Assembly: GCF_048771995.1 (NCBI RefSeq)
Contig: NC_133024.1
Coordinates: 42,942,001 to 43,006,000, forward strand
Reading direction: 5' to 3'
From: Taeniopygia guttata
Lineage: Eukaryota; Chordata; Aves; Passeriformes; Estrildidae
Length of the DNA stretch: 64,000 bases
Shown here piece by piece: positions 1-12,500 of this stretch (position 1 is its first letter; each line of letters opens with the position of its first letter). A program made the position numbers and the translations under genes. The notes beneath the pieces were generated by a model. That model ran no database searches. It was not told the DNA's origin and saw nothing but the letters and a program-made list of their open reading frames with translations.

Positions 1-784
1 GATGAGCTGTAGTCTTTCAGTCAGTGTATCAAAACCTGCCATGCCAAAAGTGCCTGGGAGTTGCCTAACTTAGTTTACAGCATTTTTAAAAAGGTTTATG
101 GCATTTTTTAAAAGGTTATGTCTCTGTGCAACTTACAGGGATGAACTTGGATTGCTGAATATTTTGGTTCATTAGTCTCTGAAGTTATTTACAATGTGCA
201 TCACTGAAAGTTACTGGTGTTGCCACCAGGACCTTCAGGTAGCTGATCCTGCAGTAAACTGTGATGTGGGAACAGTCGCTTGCCTGAAGGAGTGCTTTTA
301 ATCTAATGGCTTTTCTTCTCTGATTGTTCTTGCCTTTTAATGCGAATCTCTTTTTATATTTCAGCTCCTTTCTTTAAGTGCACCAGCTAACCATTGGTGT
401 TCTGTGTTTTCTGGTACATGCAGAGTTTAGAACTATTTGTATGGCATAAACAGTTATTTTTGAGCAACTGCTCAGTACTGTGCATGGGAATTGGCCAATT
501 GGCAGTTCTTGCAGGCAGAGTTTAGATGGCAGGTTGCCATTATTTCCAAACTTTTCCCCCTCTTTTAGGGCAATATATAGTCTTTCCCAATGATTTTTCA
601 GAAGACATTGTTCCCTAGAAGCCAGTTATTGCAGGAGTTCCTTGGCTGAATCAACTCCTACCCCTGTAAATTGATCACAGTTTTGGTAGAATCGTTGACA
701 TAAATACAAAAAGCTTAACCTGGTTCGTTCTTCTGATAAAGTGAGAATGTGGCTTTATTTTCTTCTTTGCTTTACCTGTCAACA
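1..784. other. Intergenic sequence upstream of ACAT1, no gene recognised
   Basis: No open frame in this stretch resembles a protein I know, and no exon with credible splice sites was found. In human the gene before ACAT1 is CUL5 on the same strand, so part of this could be its 3' untranslated region. That is inference from synteny only; no CUL5 coding sequence is visible. Confidence 0.5.
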
Positions 785-1170
785 GAATCATAGAATGGTT
801 TAGGATGGAAAAGACCCTTGAGTCCAACTGTTAACCCATCACTGCTAAGTGCACCACTAAACCATGTCCCCGAGTGCCACATCCACTAAGTCCAGGGATG
901 GTGACTCACTTCGCTGTATTACAGCTTGACAACCCTTTCCATGAAAAAAAAATTTCTTAATATCCAATCTTTACCCTCTGTGGCACAATTTGAGGCCATT
1001 TTTTTGTTACTTGGTAGAAGAGATCAACCCCACCACCCTTGGCTACAACTTCCTTTCAGGCATTTGTAGAGAGTGATCAGGTCCTTTTCTCCAAGCTAAA
1101 CAACCTCAGTTCCCTTAGCTGCTCCTCACAGGACTTGTGCTCTTGATCCACTCCCTGGATATCTCAACAT
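785..1170 (-). repeat. CR1 LINE 3' fragment
   Basis: The plus strand begins with the GAATCATAGAATGG signature that marks the reverse complement of an avian CR1 3' end. It continues through recognisable CR1 text: a 'gagtccaac' segment, 'accatgtcccc.agtgccacatcc', 'cttgacaaccctttcc', 'tgaggcca', and the later 'ctccaagctaaacaacctcag'. The element therefore points along the minus strand. It is a diverged, 5'-truncated copy with no coding capacity. Confidence 0.85.
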
Positions 1171-2699
1171 CTCTAGGTAGATCCTAATTTATTTTAGTGA
1201 TGGAGATCCACTATGGAAATTCAGTTGGATACTGTGCTTCAGCTCCTGCATGCAACCTTACACACCTGTAAGAAAGAACAGCTAGAGTCAAGAATGGCAG
1301 CTGCTGCTTCCCTCTGCAGATCCAGGGCATGGCCAAAGTAAATACCACCTGCTGAGCTAAGAGCAGCACAGTGTGACTTTTTAATGATCTGTGACTGGAC
1401 ACCAAGAGTGAGTGACTTTGAAATTAGTACATTATAGTCATTCTTAGTGAGAAGAGATGATGAAAAAATTAAAGAATGTTAGCAGGTTATATCCCTGGAA
1501 AAGAGCTTTATACTGCAGGAGTAAAGACAAATTAAATGAGAGTTTTCTGGGTTTTGTTCTACATGTTTTTCAGCATTACTTATTTCTTAAAAACATTGTC
1601 ATCCAACCTGGATGTTTTTGCTATATGGTACACATATATTTTCAGATTAAAACCTTTCTTCCTGAGACAATATTTGTCAGTTCCTATATTATCTCTGGTT
1701 TGAACTTGGAAACTCTGTAGCTAAATGAAGGTCTAGACTAGACCTTGCCAGTGCCTGTCCCAGCCAGCCTCTTGCTGCATGTCTGGAGAATCTTTGGATA
1801 TATATATAGAAAGCAGGAAGTATTTTATTTTTGAGAGCAAGGACAAAGTGAAATCCTCTCTCACAGGGATTGAATGAGATGTAGAACAGAAAATCGTTTG
1901 AAGTAGTTTTGACAGAACTTCACATTAGTTCTACAATGTGAAGACCAAATAATTAAAAAAAAAAAAAGTCAAGGTAGCAAATGGATATTTACAAGTTGTT
2001 GAAATACTCTTGCTTTCTAGGTGCTATGTCCAAAGCCTGGTTCTTGGTATTTTTTCTAGTTTACGGTACAAGAGGAAGGAAATGTGCATGTAAATGCTCA
2101 TTTATGTGACTGGTAGACCTCAGTTCTGGGGAATGCTTCATTCAGTTGTGGGTTACTGTAACAATATACTACCTCAGGGATTAAAAAAGTGGTTGAGGAG
2201 AAGAGACTGATCAGAAACAAATACAGAATTGCTTGTCCTAGACTGTGCTACAGCAGAAAGTCACTTTGTGTTTTGAACCTGTTCCTTTGAGATACAGAGC
2301 TCAAGACTGAGAAAGAACCAGGCTGTTCCTGGCCTAGTTCTGTGCATGTTGGAGAGACAGAGTGACGAGAGGTACTGTCAGGCTGGCAAACAGCTGGCCT
2401 TCGTCTACAAATCCAGGTTCAGAGACAAGAGAGTGTGAGGGAAGAAAGCACAGTGCAGAAAAGACCGTGGGCCTGGGACGGGCATCCTGAGACGCAGCTG
2501 GGCTTGAGCTGGCATCAGTCGTTCCGTGGAGGCGGCGGCCGGGACCGTCCTCGGCCAGGTTTGAACTCTGAGGTAACAATGTTGGGGTTTATGCCATGGC
2601 CAGGCAGGAAGGGCTTTAGGGGGAGTTAAATTGCTGATTCTTCTGAAAACAGCACGCAGCTACAGCACAAGGGCACGCCAGACACAAAGCGTCCCGGGC
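1171..2699. other. Intergenic sequence before the ACAT1 CpG island
   Basis: Ordinary AT-rich sequence that becomes GC-rich after about 2400. The short open frames here are unrelated to any family I recognise and lack splice or start context, so no gene is called. There is a short A-run near 1953-1967. Confidence 0.5.
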
Positions 2700-3051
2700 T
2701 CAGCAATACTTGGCGCTTTCATCCCCACCGACCTCGCCGTGCCCATCCGATATGGGATTAAACGTCCGCGGCTCAGGGCAGCTTAACCTGCAGCGCGGGG
2801 CGCGCCAGGGCCGGACCGAGGAGGGGCGGGGAGCAGCCTCGATGGCGGAAAGGACACACCCCAGGGGCTGGCCCTTTTCCCGCAAGGATCTTCCACGCGG
2901 TCTCCATACAGTTCGCTACCAGTGATTTTCCTTCTCAGCGCGGCATCCCGGGCTGTGCGCCCCGCGCCCCGGGCCGTCCCCGTCAACCTGCCCCGCCTGG
3001 CCCCGAGAGGCAGCACCACCGGCGAGAGGAGCGCGCCTGGCGCTGAGGCAC

Positions 3052-3262
3052 GGCAGGATCCGTTCCGTCGGAAAAGACCTCCGGGATCATCGAGTCCAAC
3101 CTGTGGCCAGCACCGCCGTGTCAACCGGGCCATGGCCCTGAGTGCCACGCCCACTCTTTCATTAAACACCTCCAGGGCGGTGACTCCACCGCCTCCCTGG
3201 GCAGCCCGTTCCGATGTCTAATCCCCTTTCCGTAGAGGAATTCCGCCTGATGTCCGGCCGGA
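3052..3262 (-). repeat. GC-shifted CR1 LINE relic inside the ACAT1 CpG island
   Basis: The order of CR1 3'-region landmarks is preserved: 'ggaaaagacctcc', 'gatcatcgagtccaacc', 'ggccatggccctgagtgccac', 'acctccagggcggtgactccac' and 'ctgggcagcccgttccgatg'. Many positions have moved to C or G, and CpGs abound compared with the AT-richer copy at 785. The element is on the minus strand and ends about 230 bp before the ACAT1 start codon. Confidence 0.8.
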
Positions 3263-3333
3263 CGGGACTCACGGCGCGGGGAGGTCCCGCATACGCGGCA
3301 GCTGCGGCGCGGCACCGCACGCGCCGGCCCCTC

Positions 3334-3341
3334 TGACGTCA
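3334..3341. promoter_or_regulatory. Palindromic CRE (TGACGTCA)
   Basis: A perfect 8-bp cAMP-response element lies about 150 bp before the ACAT1 start codon, within the CpG island. CREB/ATF proteins bind this palindrome. Its distance upstream of two CCAAT boxes is typical of a functional proximal promoter site. Occupancy is not shown by sequence. Confidence 0.7.
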
Positions 3342-3361
3342 CCACCCGCCTTCTGCGCCAG

Positions 3362-3407
3362 CCAATGGCAGGGGCGGGCGTGCACCGCCCTGCGCCGCGG
3401 GGCCAAT
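3362..3407 (+). promoter_or_regulatory. Paired CCAAT boxes of the ACAT1 promoter
   Basis: Two CCAAT pentamers, at 3362-3366 and 3403-3407, share the context GCCAATGGCAG and lie about 41 bp apart. NF-Y is the usual binder of this motif, and tandem CCAAT boxes at such spacing are common in TATA-less housekeeping promoters. Confidence 0.65.
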
Positions 3408-3490
3408 GGCAGCGGGCAGGGGGCGAGACGCCGCCGGCTATAGGCGGAGGCGGCGGCGGCGGTGAAGGTGACGGGGGCGCCGGCGGGATC

Positions 3491-3550
3491 ATGGCGGCGG
3501 CAGCGGGGGCGATGCTGTGCGGGCGGCGGCCGGCCGCGGGGCTGCTGCGG
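3491..3550 (+). CDS. ACAT1: ACAT1 coding exon 1
   Basis: Encodes residues 1-20, [20 protein letters not shown], an Arg/Ala-rich mitochondrial targeting start with no acidic residues. It ends at CGG|gtgagg in phase 0. Confidence 0.93.
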
Positions 3551-6500
3551 GTGAGGCGACCCGGGGCCCGGCTTTACCTTCTCCTTCCCTGCGCAGCCCC
3601 GGTCCCGCCGCCGGGCCCGGAAAGGCTAGCCCAAGGTCACACCGCTCCTGCGGCGGGGCGGCTACGCCCCCTCCTCTCACCCTTGCGGGAAGCCCCGGCC
3701 CGGGAGTTCCTCCCAGCCGCGCGGAGGGACCGGGTCCGGGCCGGGTGCGGTGAAGGGAGAAGCCGCTGGTGGGTGAAGGACGGCCTCTCCCTCCCCAGCG
3801 GCCCCGGCCCCCGCACCGAGCCCGGCGGGACCTTTATCCGCGATCCTGAGCGCGGCTTTTTCCACGGTCAGCGCCGCGAGTGCCAAGCCCTGTCCGTACC
3901 GCCGCAGCCCTAGAGATGTGCAGCCACAGGGATGTCCCAGCCGGGCCGGGTCAGCACTCGGGCTGGATTCCTCTAATTAAGCAGTGTAACTATATAAATT
4001 TATACCTGTAGGTGTTGTATCTCAGCTAGGCAGTGGGATGCTGCTGCCCCAAAGCCTGTGTGCCTGGCAGCGCTGTTGGCTGCTGGCTGTGCCTGCCCTG
4101 CCTGGGGCGCTGGCATCAGGCACGGGAGCTGTGCTGGGTAGAAAAGGAGCGCAAGTGGATCGCATCCGAATTGCCGTATGCAAAGCTGAAGGTTGCATTT
4201 TATCAGCTGTGGAAGTGTGTCCTTCCTTCCTGACGGAGCATGAATACTCCTAGCAGACGCCAGTTGCACTTGGTAAACGATTGTCTGGTTAGTTCAGTTT
4301 AAATTTCAGGGGTTGTGCAGTAAGATTATTTATAGTAGTATAGGTAATTGTTTTGCTAGGCTTTTTAGGCTTTGTTTTTATAACACTAACCCTTGAAAGC
4401 ACTGCTGTTAAAGCCCTGTAAGGGACATAATTATTTTTCAGGCAGAAGTTTAATTTAAAACTTCCTGCAGGCTATTATAACTTGAGCTGGGGAGAAAACC
4501 AGACAAAAATCCCCAAATAAAACAAAAATCAAACAGCTAATTCAGAACAGTTAAAAAAAAAAATCAGCCTTTTGTTAGTTGAAGGTTGGCAAATGAAGAG
4601 GAGAAACAGGCTAAATTTTTGTGTTGAGGCACACCCAGAAGATATTGTCTAGTTTATAAAAATGGTGATGTTCTTGTGATGTCCTTCAGCAGTTGTTATA
4701 AATTAGTATTAATTTAGCTGTAATTCAGTAATACAGATAGAAGGCCAGAAGTTTCCAATGTGCTGAAATGTTGTCTCAGGAAATGGCTAAAGAAAGTGGT
4801 TTAAGCCACTAATGGAAAGATAGTTCTGTTAATATATGAAACAATACCTACAGATATAACTTTTAATCTTTGTACTGCTTAATTAGATGAAGTTACTGGC
4901 TGGTGAATTAGACTGCTCAGATAATCCCTTTTTCTTGGTTTTATTATCCTATCTTGGTGTAATGTTCTGAATTTGTTATCTTCATTTTTGTTCATAAAAT
5001 ACCAAGGGAGTGGAAGCTGTAGATGCAAACTGCCACTGTTTAAAAGCAGTGGAGTTAATAGTAGAAATGAATGAACAAAGTCCAGGGAAGCAGACAGAGG
5101 GACTAGTAAACTTTTTCAAGATAACAGCACTCACCCCTGGCTTCGATATATGCTATAGATGTACATAACAGACTTGGACAAAATGAATTTGGCATTGTTT
5201 TTGAAGGAGTATTTGTTTATTTTTCAGAAAACATATTATCACAGATGTTATGGTGAGACTGTACTAGACTACACTTCTTTTCAAAGGCATGTTTTGATTT
5301 TTTCATATTTTTCCAGTGTTTTTTAGTTATTAATTTTTGAAATAATGATTTCTATGAAAATGGGTACATTACATAATGAAACATTACGGCATTGGCTTTC
5401 TTGAGTGAGATTCTGAGAACTTTCTTGTTTTTAGGCTCTGAAGTATACAAGCCGTGGCTATGCATCACAGCGTACTTTAAACGTAAGTATAAAGCACTAT
5501 CTGACTAATAAACTGCTATTTTAGATTTGTTTGTTAATCATTTTTAAGAAAATCATCACCAAAAAACTGGCTTAAAGACAATGTCACTTGTGCCCAAGCC
5601 ACATTTTACTGCAAAATCTGAAATAAGTCAGATTGTCATTTTTATTTTGATTTGCTAAATGTGGGACAAAATTAGAAGTGTGTCAGCTGACATAAGCTTC
5701 ATCTAACTATCAACCCAGAATGGGAAAATACAGCTGATATCAACTGATCCCTTTGAAATGATTTGTGTTATTCTGCAACTTGCTGTTACAACATGAAAGA
5801 TGAGGACAGGTTTGTTACTGTTACTGAAGTCTATCATTATGAAGGGGATACAGTAATACAACCCTTCACATTTTTAAACAAGTATAATTTGTCTTTGTTT
5901 ATTTTTTTCTAGTGTTTTCTTTTTTTGCCTGCCTGTCTAAATAGAAAAACCTCCAAGACTGTAAAGCTTTGTGGTTAACTTTCACTGAAACCAATACAGC
6001 TGGAAGCAATCATTGCTGCTTCCTGACAGTTGTCAGGGGCAGCTAGAGGTCTGACATGTGCATCTTTTTGGTGCCAGATTGTCATGCAGCTCTCACAGGG
6101 TTATCAGGTGCACACGTGGATATAGCACTAAAGCTAAGAGGCAAAAGAAGAGTGAATTGTATTTACCACTGGCATAGGGCTGAATGTCATACCATGTCTT
6201 AAACTGCTGCTTACACCTTCTGCTGGCACCTGGGCTTTTGAATATATCTGAGGTGGAGACCTCTCAACCACTCTCGGTAACTGTGCCAGAGGTCAGCCAC
6301 ACTCCCAGAGGAGAGGTGTTTCCTGATGTTCAATGGGAACTCCTTTGTGTCAATTCGTGCTCACTGTGCACTGAAAAGAGTTTGGCTCTACCTTCTTTGC
6401 ACCCTTCCTTGCACTATTAATATTCATGGTGAGGTGCTGCTGTTGAAGTTCTCTGTGGCAGTACAGCCCTCTGGTGTATCAGCCACTCCTCCCAGTTTGG

Positions 6501-9500
6501 TGTCACCAGCAAACCTGCTGAGGGTGCACTGCACCATCATCCAGCTCATTAATGAAGATGTTACACAGGACTGGACGCAGTACTGATCACTGGTAGCTGC
6601 CCTCCAACCAGACTTTGTACCTGTATTACCACCCCCAGCCTGGCCATTCAGCCTGTTTCTATCCCCCTCGCTGTCTGCTTGTCTAGCCATAGCTCATTAG
6701 CTTCTGTATGAGGATTTTATGGGAGACAATGGTGAAAGCCCCAGGTAGACCATGTCTGCTCTCCCCTCCTTGACCAACCAGTCACTTCACTGTAGAAGGC
6801 TGGCAGTTTGAGCATGGCTTTCCCTTGGTGAATCCGTGCTGATGACTCCTGATGATTTTCTTGTTCATGTAAATGTTTTTTTAGGGTTAGTTGTTTCATC
6901 ACCTTTCCAGAGATTAAGATGGGTCTCACTGACCTATAGTTCCCTGGGTCCTCTTTCTTGCCCTTCTTGAGGATTGGAGTAATGCTTGGCTTTTCTCCAG
7001 TCCTTGGGCACCACACATAATTGCTGTGACCATCCCAACATTATTGAAAGTGACCTTAAAAAGTCACCTGCCAGTTCCCACAGAACTCATTGGGAAGGAC
7101 CCATGGATTTATGTATGTCCAGTTTGCCATGACTTGTTCCTCTTCCACCAAGGGTGCATCTTCCTTGCTCTACCATTCCCACAGTCTCTGGGGCCTGGGA
7201 TTCATGAAGCCTGGTCTTAGTACTGAAGACTCAGGCAAAGAAGGCATTCAGTATTCAGCCTTGTCCTTTGTCACCAAGGAGGCCTATATTTTCCTTGCTT
7301 CTTAGGTGCTCAGGGAAGCCTTCCATTGCTTTTGACATCCCTTGCCAGATTCAGTTATTTGTTTTCATGGCCTCATCCCTGCATGCTTGGACTGTGTGCC
7401 AGATTCTCTGTCCCTGTTTCCATCTCCTGTATGGTTCATTTTTGTGTGTGAGTTTTGGTATCCGTCCTGGCATCTTTACCAACTTACTGCTTGTTGGTAT
7501 GGATTGCTCTGGAGCTCAGAGGGGGTAATCTTTGAACTTCAGCCAGCTTTCTTTGATCCCCCTTTGCTCCAGGATGTTCACGATTCTTGCAAGCATCATC
7601 AATGCCAAGGCTGAGCTCACCAGTGCACTCTACCTGTTCTGTCCCATAAAAGTGCAAGGCTTTTCCTCTCCCCCCTTGCCTTGTCTTCTTGACCTGTCCT
7701 TCCTGGAGAGCCCTTATCCCTGCATGGCAGCACTCCAGCCATATGAGCCATCTCACCACAGCTCCTTGATCCTAAGGCTGTAGTGCTGCAGCTGCACACC
7801 AATCTCCTTATGTTTACTCTCCATGCTGCATGCATTAATACAGATTTTAGTGCTCTGAAACAATTGCAGGATGAAAGAGAAGCTGTGACATCAATGAAAA
7901 AATAAAAAGTAAATACATTTTAAAAATACTAGTATATGTGTGCAATTGTGAGAAAGATTGTGACTTTTACTCTGTTCTTCTGCACTTAGGAGGTGGTGAT
8001 AGCAAGTGCTGTAAGGACACCTATTGGATCTTTCCAAGGATCTCTTTCATCACTGCCAGCCACTAAACTTGGTTCCATTGCAATTAAGGGAGCAATTGAC
8101 AGAGCAGGTATGTATACACATTTTTTTTTCCTGTGGCAAAGAAAAGTGGCTCAGTGTCTTTTCAGTGGCTTGGTAATGAAACTAACCTGCAATGTCCTGG
8201 GTTTTTTGCTCCTGTGGCATTTTTAAGTCTATGCACAAAAGCCATTTAAGTAAAGTTGGCTGTCAGACTTTGGTTCAAATTGAATTAAGTGCTGCTTCTA
8301 GAAGCAGAATGTAGCCAGGGGTATCTGTGCTAGTCCAAATGTGATTTAACATGATATTTGGTTTGTTGTTATGTGTAAGCTGATGCAAAGGCTACTTGCT
8401 GCTGAGATCAGTAGCCTTTCCTTTCCCTGCCTGCTTTTTATGTGGGCACATACATGTACTATAAGGACAGCCTTGGCAGCCTTTTTATGGATTCAGTCTA
8501 GCTAAAAAGTTTTTTTAGGGGAGTGGAGGGTTAATACTATGAGAACTTGGACACCAGGGCTGTTGCAAGAGATGCAGCAGGAGAGCAGACCTCTTCTCTG
8601 TGGTGGCAGTTTGCTGTGGCCTTGACTTGCCCTTGCTGAACAAACAAAACTGTCTTTAGACATAATTCTAGAACAAAAAAAGTTTTGTGCATTTAACAAT
8701 CCCTGAAAATTGAGGTTCTCTGGTGATTAGTAAGACTTGGAAATGTTGACTTCAGTGAAATAACTGCAGCTTGTTCTAGAGGGATCACTAGTTCCTATGA
8801 ATTATCTCCATGAATATAAGGGTAGAGGTCTGGAATGCACCCACTGGGGCCTGGGTTCTGTTAGCTCATGGGTTGGATGTGGCAAGTTTCATTAGTCTTT
8901 ATTAGAAAACTTCAATGGGGACCTTTGTCAAAAGGATCCTGAATCAAAACAATTTTGTTTTGTAGGAATCCCTGCAGAAGAAGTGAAAGAGGCCTATATG
9001 GGCAATGTCCTGCAGGCTGGACAAGGACAAGCTCCGGCAAGACAAGCAGTTTTGGGTGCAGGTATTCCTTCTCTTGACACTGGGGTTGAAGGTTTTCTGT
9101 CTTTATGTAGCTGGAATCTATTGGGCTGTGAGTTAAAGCAGTGTGGTGGGCAGCTCTTTGTCAGGGCAGTCCGTGGATGCTTTTTGCCCTGTGGTGGGTG
9201 AAGGGTGCATGTTGCATTCATGCATCTGGGGTATTAATTGCCTACAGTGTTTGCAGAACTTGGAAAAGACAATACTGGAGACCAGGTTGGTAATCCCACA
9301 ACACTTTACATTAATGATGGATACTGCTCTGAATCTTTCACAAAACAGACTTTTTGTCTTCAGTGTATCATTCATTATTCTTAATTCTTAGTGGATAAAG
9401 AGTCAGTGAGTTCCTTTCAACACATGAGTATGTACAGCTCATATTCCTGTGGAGTCTGGAGCTGACACTGGAAGGATTCACTGTATATGAGCTGTAACAT

Positions 9501-12500
9501 GATAATTAGTGGGGTGCAGAAATTATTTTCTTCTCCCTTCTTCTGTGGGGGTGGGATTCCATACCTTAGCATGTTTCTAGCCAAGCCTGTAGGTCAGGGA
9601 AAAACTATGTACTTTCGTGTATCTGTTGTACATTTTTGAAGGAGAGGGAACTACTTCCATGTTAGGCAAAGTGAAAAATATGGCTCTTTTCATTCACAGA
9701 ATTATGTAGAGTCTTGAGTTGGAAGGGACCTTAAAGATCTCATTCCAACCCCCCTGCTGTTCCATTAGACCAGGGTGCTCAGAGCCCTGCCCAGCCTTGC
9801 CTGGGGTCTGTCTTGTTGCCAGTTGCTAAATTCTGCAGCTTATTTATGCTTTTCTAGCCTTGGATGCTGCTTAGAGGCAGGGATCAGGGTTCTGGGAGCA
9901 GGAAGAGTTCTGGAGTCCCTTTCTTGATCTTCCATTTCCTTGCCTTTCCCCTTATCGCATGTCAGTTGTTGGAAGGGGAGAAAAAACAGGGGTTTCCAAG
10001 AAGGATAGTAACTATGGATAAGGGTAGATAAACTGCCTTGTCAGGCAAAACAGTGCAAGCTGGACATCCTGGGCTTAGATAAAAATTGGTGCCATATGAA
10101 ATGTTGCTGAAACACCAATAAATTACTGAAGTCTACCCTTCAAATAACAGCGGTACAAACTTATTTGACTCAGGTCTGCCGATTGCCACTCCTACCACCA
10201 CTGTCAATAAAGTCTGTGCTTCAGGAATGAAATCAATCATGATGGCATCACAGAGCCTGATGTGTGGGAGTCAGGTATGTGGATTTTGTGCTGTTCTATG
10301 GAGAAAACCACACAGTTAATGTTGTTTGTAGGTCCTGTCCTACTAATGGCTGTGCTTTTTGATTTGGGATTGTGTTTTGATTTGAGATAATAAAGCTAAT
10401 TAGCAGGGGTCTGTTTTGTTTATGCAACACTAATTTTATAATTGTTTAAGTATGTTTGAGTACAAAACAGAAAAGAAAGTCAATACTATAGTTGGAAAAT
10501 TCAGACATGTTTTTAGAGCTGAAGAAACAAGGTGGATTGTTTGGGGGGTATTTACCTCATCTCTCTACTTCTCTGCCCCCACACCCACTACCAGTCCAGC
10601 CCCCAAAATATAATTAAGGGAATTTTCAAGCTTTCAGTTTTAAAAAGGTGAAGAAATTTTTATGTACTTAGTTTTTAGTGACTTGACTTTCAGACATTGG
10701 TAACATTTAAATGAATTAAATACACATGTTTAAGCAATGTTTTTTCCAAGTACACTGAAGATCTTTCAGGCTTTTTTATTGTTTTATAAGAAGCAGAATT
10801 TATTGTTGGTGAATAAGCTTTTTCATTACAGAGCTTGATGAAGGAGAATTGCTCATCTCTGTCAACTTTCTTACAAGATTTTTTATACAATGGGAAAATT
10901 CTGTCACTTGATGGGAGGATAGGATAATACATCATTTTCAGTAAGCCATTAAATGCTGTGCAGCAAAGAATGTGGGAGAAGTGTGAATGTGAAGAAAGAC
11001 ACTTCAGTTTTGTTTTTAATTCCACACCCAAAGCATTTTGTCAGTGTCTTTGGTGCTCTGAAGTGAAAATACAATCAGTTCGATTATATATATTTTTGGC
11101 TTTAAAAGTAAATGGCTCATAAGTGAAGAATACTTTTGTGTGTGTGTTTAGAACAAAAGTAAGGTAAGTTTTGATGGCCTTTCTGTGGTAATCACAGTGT
11201 AACTGGAGTTAAGCAACTGCTTTATTGCTTTGGCCTTGGCCTGCAGAAAACAGCACTTTGTCTGGGGCCTGCTGAAGTTGATGGAAATCTTGTCAGCAGA
11301 CTTTGAACCAGGCCCAGCATGTCTTTGTAAACAGCTACATTTGGATTTAGTCATTTATATCCAATGACTTCATGAGAGTGGTTGTGCCTTTGGTTGGTTT
11401 GACAGATGTAGGCCATGAGCTCTGAATAGAACTGGAATTTTCAGCTGAATTAATCATACAAGCTGTGCTGCCAGTCTCGGCAAAATCAGAGACTCAGCCA
11501 GTTATTAATCTCTTAGAGCTATTAATTATGGGGGGCTCGGTATTGGTTTGTTTTTCCTGGCTGTGGGCTGTGAGGTGTCTGTGGTATGACAGTCAGTGAT
11601 GGTTCCCAGTGGCTTGAGTCAGTGTACACCATTATATAAACAATTGTATTGGCTCTCTCTCCAGGTCTGTCACTTAATGGAATTGAAATGCCAGGGACTC
11701 TTGTTCCTCCAGTCTGCTGCTGCTTCCATATCTCCACTGCCTTTCCAATTTATCTGTCTTTTCAATAGTTTTGTCTCCAGCCTTCTTTCTTTTCTTTATT
11801 GCTTCATGTCATGTTTCTGCCAGGATGGATTAACTGTCTTCAGTTGTTCCTTTTGTTTGCTTTTTAAATGCTTAAAGGGTGTTCTTTTTATCTCCTTCTC
11901 TAAGACTTCTCAGAAATACGAAGTGCCCATGCTTAAGCTTTTACTAATACTGTTCCTACAAGAAGTCATTGAGACCACACTGCATGATTATTAATTTTAT
12001 CTTGTTTCCTTTGGGCAGGATGTCATGGTTGCAGGTGGAATGGAGAGCATGTCTAATGTTCCCTACACGATGAGCAGAGGAGCAACACCTTATGGAGGAG
12101 TAAAGCTGGAAGACCTGATAGTAAAAGATGGGCTGACAGATGCTTACAACCATATCCATATGGTAAATATTCCTGCACAGTGCTCATGTATCAACCATAC
12201 ATAGACCTGATGCAGATCCGAAAAGCTTGCTTATAGTTGTTATGAAACTGCTTCATCTAGCAAGCCTGGATATGAGCAGTCTTCCATTTCCAGGTTTCCT
12301 GCAGCAGCTGTAATGGAGAGACTGGACAGAAGACCACAATAGCACAGCATTGTGTGTTAGTAATTACCTGTCTCTGCAGTCTGAATAGCCTAAAGCAAGG
12401 ATTAAGAGAAAAATTAATTCTGCTACTGATGGGTTGCTGTTGCTCCATCTGAGGGAGGGAGCAATCAAGCTGTTTGGTGTCTTTGAGGATATCTGCTCTG

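Larger units (their letters stand above)
2700..3700. promoter_or_regulatory. ACAT1: CpG island and promoter region of ACAT1
   Basis: The stretch is strongly GC-rich with dense CpG and covers the 5' end and first coding exon of ACAT1. It holds a perfect CRE, two CCAAT boxes, and GC-box sequence (GGGGCGGG near 3371). No canonical TATA box is seen, as expected for a housekeeping CpG-island promoter. The transcription start cannot be fixed from sequence alone; the CCAAT positions suggest it lies around 3430-3485. A CR1 relic at 3052-3262 forms part of the island. Confidence 0.75.

Noticed and set aside
1-784. Expected CUL5 3' exon
   Set aside because: Synteny predicts CUL5 upstream, but no cullin C-terminal motif was found in any frame, so only the possibility of a 3' UTR is noted.
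2334-3913. Multiple open frames around the ACAT1 promoter
   Set aside because: Same GC-rich artefact; several run through the CR1 relic. Only 3491-3550 fits ACAT1.
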